Below the pieces are notes generated by a model. The model was given only the letters and a program-made list of their open reading frames with translations, ran no database searches and had not been told where the DNA came from. DNA of 12,152 nt, from positions 1 to 12,152 of the forward strand of contig DATBDZ010000355.1 in the NCBI GenBank assembly GCA_036276235.1, given 5' to 3'. A program made the position numbers and the translations under genes. The stretch's first letter is position 1. Each line of letters begins with the position of its first letter. Source of the DNA: JANWHF01 sp036276235. Its GTDB lineage: Bacteria; Planctomycetota; Phycisphaerae; Tepidisphaerales; Tepidisphaeraceae. Shown in pieces: positions 7,607 to 12,152 of this stretch.

Positions 7607-7963
7607 TCAGCAGATGGATTTATGGAGTCCGCGATTTAGTCGGCCCACTTCCGCGATCAGGGGCATCACTGATTCGAGAAGGTCACCTGACAAATAACGA
7701 AGGCGACTTGCGATCAACAGTTGTGTTTCAACCTCCTGCAGGGAACCCTGGGCGATGCGAACGTGATGGGCGAATTCGTTGCCGACGCCGCGCCCTTGGC
7801 CTTCCGCGATGTTTGAGGGCACGGACACGGCGGCGCGTCGGAGCTGATTAGTGAGACCATACTGTTCCTCGCGGGGAAACGCTGCCGTCAGGCGATAGAT
7901 CTGTTCGACCATATCCATCGCCTTCTGCCAGACAGTTAAGTCCCGGTAAGATTTCACAGCCAT
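7607..7963 (-). CDS. Four-helix-bundle protein, 23S rRNA intervening-sequence (S23) family
   Basis: 118 residues, the usual size. The start MAVKSYRDLTVWQKAMDMVEQ and LTNQLRRAAVSVPSNIAEG, with later RIAQGSLQEVETQLLIA, are hallmarks of the S23/IVP four-helix-bundle family. These proteins occur inside 23S rRNA intervening sequences or alone in many genomes; the Avd protein of diversity-generating retroelements is a relative. Biochemical function is unknown, and nucleic-acid binding is likely from the basic surface. A TTG at 7981 lies in frame, but ATG 7963 is preferred: GGAG (7970-7973) sits six bases upstream and the family consensus begins here. The gene sits on the operon strand between flhB and flhA, an unusual place, and is bracketed by inverted heptamer arrays. 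No reverse transcriptase, template repeat or rRNA is nearby. The frame is intact, so it is probably expressed. Confidence 0.88.
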   Translation of the reverse strand: MAVKSYRDLTVWQKAMDMVEQIYRLTAAFPREEQYGLTNQLRRAAVSVPSNIAEGQGRGVGNEFAHHVRIAQGSLQEVETQLLIASRLRYLSGDLLESVMPLIAEVGRLNRGLHKSIC

Positions 7964-7969
7964 TTCGAT

Positions 7970-7973
7970 CTCC
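7970..7973 (-). promoter_or_regulatory. Ribosome binding site that sets the four-helix-bundle start
   Basis: GGAG on the minus strand, six bases upstream of ATG 7963. It supports that start over TTG 7981 and means the cassette brings its own ribosome site, lying inside the right repeat arm. Confidence 0.55.
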
Positions 7974-7975
7974 GT

Positions 7976-8014
7976 GCGCAACTAGCAACTAGCAACCAAC
8001 AACTAGCAACTCAT
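7976..8014. repeat. Heptamer array TAGCAAC, right arm of inverted pair
   Basis: Reverse complement of the 7552-7590 arm at 36 of 39 positions; the three mismatches fall within the heptamers. It begins at GCGC, immediately upstream of the four-helix-bundle ribosome site, and ends over the flhB stop codon (8011-8013). With the left arm it defines a 463-bp cassette. I see no clear target duplication outside the arms. Confidence 0.9.
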
Positions 8015-9087
8015 CCAGCTTTTCTCATCTTTCCGCTCAACTCGTACACGTACGCCAAAATCTCTGCCACCGCGGCGTAAAACTCCTCGGGAATCTCCTG
8101 TCCAATCTCAACCAGTTTGTAAAGCGCCCGAGCCAACGGCTTGCGCTCCAGAATCGGCACGCCGCTGGCGATTGCGATCTCTCGGATGCGCTGGGCGATG
8201 TACCCTTGGCCTTTGGCTACGACTTTTGGCGCGTGCATTGATGTCGAGTCGTATTTCAGGGCGATGGCGAACTCGGTTGGATTCGTGACGACAACATCAG
8301 CCGTGGGGACGTCCTTCTGCAATTGCTTTTTGAGGCGCTGGAATGCGAGTTGTCGGCGGCGGGCTTTGATTTTGGGATCGCCTTCCATGCGGCGCATCTC
8401 TTCCTTGACCTCCTGCTTGGTCATCTTCAGATCCTGCTCGATGCGCCACTTTTGGTAGATGTATTCAATGATCGCGATGATCAGCAGCGCGATGCCGAGG
8501 CGGATCGCGATGGCGTAAATTGTCTGCGCGGCTAACTGGAAGATCGCTAAGTGGCTGAGTTGCTGAGCGAGGACGATCTTGTCCACGCGATCGCGAATCG
8601 TCGAATACGCGACCATCGCCAACACGACCAGCTTGAGGACATTCAGCAGCATGGCGGCGGGCTTGAGGCCCCCGCCGAAGAGTTTGTCCACGCCGCGGAA
8701 TGGGTTGAGGGCGGCGAAATTTGGGATGAGCCGTTGCGGCGTGAAGTTCAGGCCGACCTGCATCAGGTTGGCGATGATCGCGGCGACCATGACGCCCGCC
8801 AGCAGCGGGATCATCGCCGCGCCGACGAGCAGGAGGATTTTGCCGAGCGATTGTGCGGCGTCGATTGGGTTGGTGTCGCTGAGGGTTGCGACGGAGAGCG
8901 TCTGCATCAGGACCGCGCGCAGGGCGGCGAAGAGCCGCATGCCGGTGGAGTTGAGCAACACCAGCGTGGCCAGCAGGAGCAGCGCTGCCGTCAGATCGTG
9001 GCTGCGCGCGATGTTTCCCTGCTCGCGCGCCTCCTGTCGTCGTCGCGGCGTCGGGGCTTCGGTTTTGTCTCCGTCGGTGTCGGCCAT
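8011..9087 (-). CDS. flhB: Flagellar export switch protein FlhB
   Basis: 358 residues, slightly short of the enterobacterial form (383). FlhB is an export-gate subunit whose cytoplasmic domain cleaves itself and, with FliK, switches substrate class. The N-terminus KTEAPTPRRRQEAREQGNIA and RSHDL is the family signature. Four membrane helices follow (about 30-210). The linker QDLKMTKQEVKEEMRRMEGD leads to the C-domain with VVVTNPTEFAIALKYD. The cleavage-site Asn falls at residue 269, but the usual NPTH reads NPTE here. Downstream, VVAKGQGYIAQRIREIA and RKPLARALYKLVEIGQEIP are typical, and the short C-tail (YVYELSGKMRKAG) is normal. The gene follows fliR after a 62-bp gap with a short hairpin. 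Its stop lies inside the right heptamer arm. Confidence 0.96.
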   Translation of the reverse strand: MADTDGDKTEAPTPRRRQEAREQGNIARSHDLTAALLLLATLVLLNSTGMRLFAALRAVLMQTLSVATLSDTNPIDAAQSLGKILLLVGAAMIPLLAGVMVAAIIANLMQVGLNFTPQRLIPNFAALNPFRGVDKLFGGGLKPAAMLLNVLKLVVLAMVAYSTIRDRVDKIVLAQQLSHLAIFQLAAQTIYAIAIRLGIALLIIAIIEYIYQKWRIEQDLKMTKQEVKEEMRRMEGDPKIKARRRQLAFQRLKKQLQKDVPTADVVVTNPTEFAIALKYDSTSMHAPKVVAKGQGYIAQRIREIAIASGVPILERKPLARALYKLVEIGQEIPEEFYAAVAEILAYVYELSGKMRKAG

Positions 9088-9118
9088 GTTTGAGTGTTGA
9101 ACTAATTAGGAATATGAA

Positions 9119-9135
9119 CGGGGCGACACGCCCCG
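9119..9135. repeat. Short perfect hairpin CGGGGCG-ACA-CGCCCCG in fliR-flhB spacer
   Basis: Two 7-nt perfect arms, 9119-9125 and 9129-9135, with a 3-base loop, lie in the 62-bp gap between the fliR stop and the flhB start. There is no T-run in the direction of transcription, so it is unlikely to be a strong terminator inside the operon. mRNA stabilisation or a dispersed element are possible. Confidence 0.55.
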
Positions 9136-9149
9136 GCTCCGTCGTTTGG

Positions 9150-9929
9150 TTAGGGGACGGTCCTCACGGTTGTCCAACCCGCGCGCACATCGTTAATTGA
9201 TTGAGTCACCGAATCGTGCATCACTTTGACAGTCAACGTCAGGCCTGCAATCACAACTACGATTCCGACTGCCGAGCGCAGATTCAGCCCGATCGTCATC
9301 ACGTTCATCTGCGGCATCGTCTTGCCGATCAGGCCCAGCGTGAGATCGACAACCAACATCGTGACCAGCATCGGGGCGGCGAGGCGCATCGCCAAGATCG
9401 TCGAAGCCGAGAAGAGCTGAATGAGCAGATTAAACAGCGGCTTATCCATGCCGAGCGACAGGAGCGGCAGTGCCCGGAAACTCTCCTGCACGCCGATCAC
9501 CATCTGGCGATGCCCGCCGACGATCAGGAAGACGACGGTCGTGAGCATGAAGTAGGCGTCGCCAATCAGCGAACCCTGCGCGCCGAATTGCGGATCAAAC
9601 ACTTCGCTCAGATTGAAACCCATCTGCTGGCCGATGATTTCCCCGGCCCATTGCGTGGCGATGAAGACGAAGCTCATGAGCATGCCCATGGCCAGCCCAA
9701 AGGCGAGCTCGCCGCCGATACCGATGGCCAGGTCCCAGGGAGTTTGCGGAAGTGATTTTGGCGCGACGACGGTGCCACTCATGCCCAGCGCGATCACCAA
9801 GACGATGAGTACGCGAAGCCGCTTGGGGACGCGGGTGCTGCCGAAGAGCGGCGCGTAGAGCATCATCCCCGCGAGCCGGAAAACGACCAGCACGAATACA
9901 GGCACGAATTGGTGAAGTTGTTCAAACAT
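9150..9929 (-). CDS. fliR: Flagellar export gate protein FliR
   Basis: 259 residues, the normal length. FliR is one copy of the core FliP5-Q4-R1 export pore. The start MFEQLHQFVPVFVLVVFRLAGMMLYAPLFGS matches the family opening, where a helix with F.L...R..G....AP.FG is conserved. VPKRLRVLIVLVIALGM, GELAFGLAMGMLMSFVFIAT and GEIIGQQMGFNLSEVFDPQ are further family signatures. About six hydrophobic helices are seen, ending with LTLTVKVMHDSVTQSINDV. The gene is 39 bp downstream of fliQ and reads as intact. It has only a weak ribosome site. Confidence 0.95.
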   Translation of the reverse strand: MFEQLHQFVPVFVLVVFRLAGMMLYAPLFGSTRVPKRLRVLIVLVIALGMSGTVVAPKSLPQTPWDLAIGIGGELAFGLAMGMLMSFVFIATQWAGEIIGQQMGFNLSEVFDPQFGAQGSLIGDAYFMLTTVVFLIVGGHRQMVIGVQESFRALPLLSLGMDKPLFNLLIQLFSASTILAMRLAAPMLVTMLVVDLTLGLIGKTMPQMNVMTIGLNLRSAVGIVVVIAGLTLTVKVMHDSVTQSINDVRAGWTTVRTVP

Positions 9930-9968
9930 GGCAGCGCCGGATGTGCCCCGACTTCCCCGCTAAGTCCC

Positions 9969-10226
9969 CTACTGCGAGAATGACCACATCGTCGTCGCGT
10001 ATTCGGCGACACGATGTCCGATCCATGGCATGAGCATGATGGCGGCCGCGATCATCGCCGCGATCTTCGGCACGAACGTCAGCGTCTGTTCCTGAATCTG
10101 GGTGATCGCCTGAAGCAATGAGACGACAATGCCGACCACCAGCCCGATGATGAGCATCGGCAGGGAAACCATCAGCGCCAGCAGCAGTGTTTGACGAACC
10201 AGTTCGGTTGCGTGTTCGAGGGTCAT
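9969..10226 (-). CDS. fliQ: Flagellar export gate protein FliQ
   Basis: 85 residues, close to the usual 89. FliQ is a two-helix subunit wrapped around the FliP/FliR pore. The start MTLEHATELVRQTLLLALMV is followed by the first membrane helix and VVGIVVSLLQAITQIQEQTL, a near-invariant family stretch. FVPKIAAMIAAAIMLMPWIG forms the second helix. The frame is open further upstream to 10337, but those extra residues (polar, no family match) lie in a spacer with hairpins. The ATG at 10226 is chosen because GGAAGGG (10235-10241) lies eight bases before it and the family N-terminus begins here. Confidence 0.95.
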   Translation of the reverse strand: MTLEHATELVRQTLLLALMVSLPMLIIGLVVGIVVSLLQAITQIQEQTLTFVPKIAAMIAAAIMLMPWIGHRVAEYATTMWSFSQ

Positions 10227-10234
10227 GACATTCA

Positions 10235-10241
10235 CCCTTCC
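10235..10241 (-). promoter_or_regulatory. Ribosome binding site that sets the fliQ start
   Basis: GGAAGGG on the minus strand, eight bases upstream of ATG 10226. It is one of the better sites in the cluster and decides against the longer frame beginning at 10337. Confidence 0.6.
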
Positions 10242-10252
10242 ATGAGTGCCGA

Positions 10253-10319
10253 CCGAAAAACCCGCGGGAGATGGGAAGGTTTTTCGGCCAGTGCCGCGAT
10301 CGGAATCCGGCAGATTCCG
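10253..10319. repeat. Two inverted repeats in the fliP-fliQ spacer
   Basis: CCGAAAAACC at 10253-10262 pairs perfectly with GGTTTTTCGG at 10278-10287 (15-nt loop). CGGAATC at 10301-10307 pairs with GATTCCG at 10313-10319 (5-nt loop). Both lie in the 150-bp gap between the fliP stop and the fliQ start, which is long for this gene pair. They may shape translation or decay of the mRNA between the two genes; no terminator T-run is seen. Confidence 0.5.
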
Positions 10320-10376
10320 CGCCCCTGTCGCAATCATCCGTGAAGCGTATGGGCGGCTCGCGACGCAGTTATCGGA

Positions 10377-11219
10377 CTATGAATAGAACGTACCCATCAG
10401 CCCGGAAGTAATCAAGCGCCATCCGTCAACTAGCACGAATAACAGCAATTTAAAGGGCAATGAAATCAGCGCGGGCGGCAACATCATCATCCCCATGCTG
10501 ATCAGCACCGTCGAAATTACCATGTCGATGACAAGAAACGGCAGGTAAACACGAAAGCCCATCGAAAACGCCGTCTTCAATTCGCTCAGAATGAAACCGG
10601 GGACGAGCGATGTCATGCTCACATCGCTCCACGTCGCCGGCTTTTCGTGGGCGAACTCGGAAAAGACCAGCACATCCTCATCGTTTTTCTCGCCGCGAAT
10701 CTGCGCGATCATGAACTCGCGCACCGGCGCCTTGGCTTTGTCGAGTGCTTCCTGCTGCTGAATGGTGCCATCCATGTAAGGATGCAGCGCCTCCTGATTC
10801 ACGCGCTCCCATGTCGGCCGCATCACTAGGAACGTCATGAAGAGCGCCAACCCGATAAGCACCTGATTGGGCGGAAGCTGCTGCGTTCCCAACGCCTGCC
10901 GCAGGAGCGAGAGTACGATGATGATCCGCGTGAAGCAGGTCATCATGATCAGAATCGCCGGCGCGAGGGAGAGGACGGTGAGCACGACGACCAGTTGCAT
11001 CGCCGCGGAAAATGTTTCGCGTTTGGTGAGATCGGGAAGCCCCATCGGCGCTGTAAGCGGGCCGGCAGGCGCGGTTGTCGGCGCGGCTGATGAGGCGCCG
11101 TTCGTAAGAGAAAGAGGTGGAATCGGATCGGCGGCGAATGCGGGCGCGCTAAGTCCGCACGACAGCGCGAGCAGGCAAACGATCAACAAGATCGGACCCA
11201 CGTGAGCATCCATTCTCAT
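10377..11219 (-). CDS. fliP: Flagellar export gate protein FliP
   Basis: 280 residues, somewhat longer than the usual 245-250 because of a Pro/Ala/Thr-rich segment (about 30-65). FliP is the main subunit (five copies) of the export pore and is made with a cleaved signal peptide. Here residues 1-29 (LLIVCLLALSCGLSAPAFA before ADP) form that signal. Then LVVVLTVLSLAPAILIMMTC and RIIIVLSLLRQALGTQQLPP and NQVLIGLALFMT are near-invariant. The periplasmic loop (about 137-195) is followed by PGFILSELKTAFSMGFRVYL and IDMVISTVLISMGMMMLPP, the second family signature. A second ATG six bases on (11213) is possible. It lies 14 bp after the fliO stop. Confidence 0.97.
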   Translation of the reverse strand: MRMDAHVGPILLIVCLLALSCGLSAPAFAADPIPPLSLTNGASSAAPTTAPAGPLTAPMGLPDLTKRETFSAAMQLVVVLTVLSLAPAILIMMTCFTRIIIVLSLLRQALGTQQLPPNQVLIGLALFMTFLVMRPTWERVNQEALHPYMDGTIQQQEALDKAKAPVREFMIAQIRGEKNDEDVLVFSEFAHEKPATWSDVSMTSLVPGFILSELKTAFSMGFRVYLPFLVIDMVISTVLISMGMMMLPPALISLPFKLLLFVLVDGWRLITSGLMGTFYS

Positions 11220-11233
11220 CGCGATCCCTTTCT

Positions 11234-11899
11234 TTAACTCTTCATCTGCTTCGACAAGAGGCGGACCTTGTCCATCAATCCGCTCAACTCCGAACGCGTT
11301 TCCGATAATTCCTGCTCTTCAACTTGGTCTGTCGCTGGGACATCAATGTTATTTTCCGTCCAATCATCGCGCATGTCTGAAGCCGATGGTTCTTCGCCGT
11401 CTACCTTCTGGCGTCGGAAGATTGATTTGAATGCGCCGGTGGCCGGGCTGAGTTTTTCGTCGCGGATTTGGCCGACCAGGCCGGCGATTTCATCCGGGTC
11501 GGTGATCTGGCAGAGGGAGCTCATTTGCCCGCCACTGTCTCCGACGACGAGGACACGCTTTCCAACCTGGACGAGCAGAATGTGTTGTCGGGGGGCCAGG
11601 ACCGAGCGAGAAAGCACCTGCACGGAGCGCGAGGCTTTTTGCGAGGCCGGCGAGTTGAAGATCCGCAAGCCGCCCCAGCGCAGGATGAAGATCAGCGCGA
11701 GGACGATGGCCAGCGCCCCCGCCACGCGCGGCAGCTCGAAGTTGCCGGAATGATCCGTGTCGGGTGTGTCGGCAGCTTGCGGCGAATCATTCGTCGCGGC
11801 GCGGCGGATGGGTTGGGATTCGATATTGGCGGGCGATGCGGGTGGCGCGGCAATGACGGCGCTGGCGAAGCAGAGCATTATCATGCAAGCAGCAAACAC
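11234..11899 (-). CDS. fliO: Flagellar export gate assembly protein FliO
   Basis: About 221 residues from the start chosen here. FliO helps assemble and stabilise the FliP ring. A hydrophobic N-terminus (FAACMIMLCFASAVIAA before PPAS) looks like a signal peptide. A Ser/Asp-rich periplasmic stretch follows, then one membrane helix, VAGALAIVLALIFILRWGGL (about 59-78). The cytoplasmic FliO domain reads VQVLSRSVLAPRQHILLVQV, GKRVLVVGDSGGQMSSLCQI and PDEIAGLVGQI. The tail is charged and helical. The frame is open back to an ATG at 12001, but that start lies inside a 63-bp palindrome and its residues look random. The GTG at 11899 gives a normal signal peptide, and ATG 11884 is a third option; none has a clear ribosome site. 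It is the first flagellar gene here, directly upstream of fliP. Confidence 0.85.
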   Translation of the reverse strand: MFAACMIMLCFASAVIAAPPASPANIESQPIRRAATNDSPQAADTPDTDHSGNFELPRVAGALAIVLALIFILRWGGLRIFNSPASQKASRSVQVLSRSVLAPRQHILLVQVGKRVLVVGDSGGQMSSLCQITDPDEIAGLVGQIRDEKLSPATGAFKSIFRRQKVDGEEPSASDMRDDWTENNIDVPATDQVEEQELSETRSELSGLMDKVRLLSKQMKS

Positions 11900-11948
11900 T
11901 AGAAGGTGCGGCCTAACGAGTGCGTGCCCTGCAAATGTCGAGCATCCC

Positions 11949-12011
11949 TGTAGGGTGGGTGTGCTCGCCCACCATCTGCCACTCGTGGTGGGCGAGTACA
12001 CCCACCCTACA
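11949..12011. repeat. Imperfect palindromic repeat upstream of fliO
   Basis: Arms 11949-11974 and 11986-12011 pair at 25 of 26 positions (left arm starts TGTAGGGTGGGTGTG), with an 11-nt loop. It overlaps the 5' end of the longest possible fliO frame. It is unrelated in sequence to the palindrome at the right edge and is probably another dispersed repeat. Confidence 0.85.
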
Positions 12012-12055
12012 CGGGCGCTCGTGTTTCATTGGAACTGGGACCGATCAGTGTCACC

Positions 12056-12131
12056 GTCATGCTGAGGTACTCCGAAGCATCTGGCTGGATTGGGCGAAAC
12101 GGCCAGATGCTTCGGAGTACCTCAGCATGAC
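12056..12131. repeat. Large perfect palindromic repeat, copy 2 (upstream of fliO)
   Basis: Arms 12056-12085 and 12102-12131 are the same 30-nt arms as in copy 1 at 3061-3135, again perfect, around a 16-nt loop. The loop shares GGCGAAAC with the reverse complement of the copy-1 loop, so the two copies lie in opposite orientation. The roughly 250 bp upstream of fliO hold this repeat, the 11949-12011 palindrome, and no recognisable gene or promoter consensus. Confidence 0.9.
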
Positions 12132-12152
12132 ACTGCCGGTCTGCTTTTGGCT

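Noticed and set aside
7552..8014. Heptamer arrays as a CRISPR array or a diversity-generating retroelement
   Set aside because: The units are contiguous 7-mers without spacers, and there is no cas gene, reverse transcriptase or template/variable repeat pair; the four-helix-bundle gene alone is not enough.
7552..8014. The four-helix-bundle gene as part of a 23S rRNA intervening sequence
   Set aside because: There is no rRNA sequence next to it; both flanks are flagellar coding genes.
8551..9100. Plus-strand frames of 173-180 residues opposite flhB
   Set aside because: Antisense shadows; the minus strand encodes complete FlhB with its family motifs.
12012..12055. Sigma-54 or sigma-28 promoter upstream of fliO
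   Set aside because: I looked on the minus strand for GG-N10-GC and TAAAG-type boxes and found no convincing match between the two palindromes.

Overview
This window is most of a flagellar gene cluster from a GC-rich Gram-negative-type bacterium. I favour a planctomycete of the Phycisphaerae kind. That guess rests on the gene set and order, the poor Shine-Dalgarno sites, and the many small palindromic repeats between genes; no marker gene in the window confirms it. All twelve complete genes lie on the minus strand. A truncated alpha/beta-hydrolase gene on the plus strand enters from the left edge and converges on the cluster.

In transcription order (right to left) the minus strand carries fliO, fliP, fliQ, fliR, flhB, a small four-helix-bundle gene of the 23S rRNA intervening-sequence family, flhA, flhF, flhG, fliJ, a ylxF/motE-like gene and fliK. 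FliO-FliP-FliQ-FliR-FlhB-FlhA form the membrane export gate of the flagellar type III secretion system. FlhF (SRP-type GTPase) and FlhG (MinD-type ATPase) set the position and number of flagella and suggest a polar flagellum. FliJ (export ATPase stalk and chaperone), the YlxF/MotE-like protein and FliK (hook-length ruler and substrate-specificity switch) act on cargo; FliK acts on the FlhB C-domain encoded about 6 kb upstream. The order fliJ-ylxF-fliK matches the Bacillus fla/che operon, but here it follows flhG rather than fliI. No fliI, fliH, fliA, flgD or hook gene is visible.

The unusual part is what sits between the genes. Five minus-strand junctions, plus the region upstream of fliO, carry structured non-coding DNA. 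(1) A 76-bp palindrome lies at the right edge. (2) A 63-bp imperfect palindrome overlaps the 5' end of the longest fliO frame. (3) The fliP-fliQ spacer has hairpins. (4) The fliR-flhB spacer has a short perfect hairpin. (5) The four-helix-bundle gene is bracketed by 39-bp inverted arrays of a GTTGCTA heptamer that reach exactly to the flhB stop and the flhA start. (6) An AT-rich ATCTCAAAT-type repeat lies between flhF and flhG. (7) A second copy of the 76-bp palindrome plus a GGCGGGAT hairpin lies between flhG and fliJ. The two large palindromes have identical 30-nt arms, and their loops point in opposite directions, so they bracket the fliO-flhG module. The best candidate for something under-described is the heptamer-bracketed four-helix-bundle cassette. 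The flagellar genes themselves look intact and ordinary, apart from NPTE instead of NPTH at the FlhB self-cleavage site.
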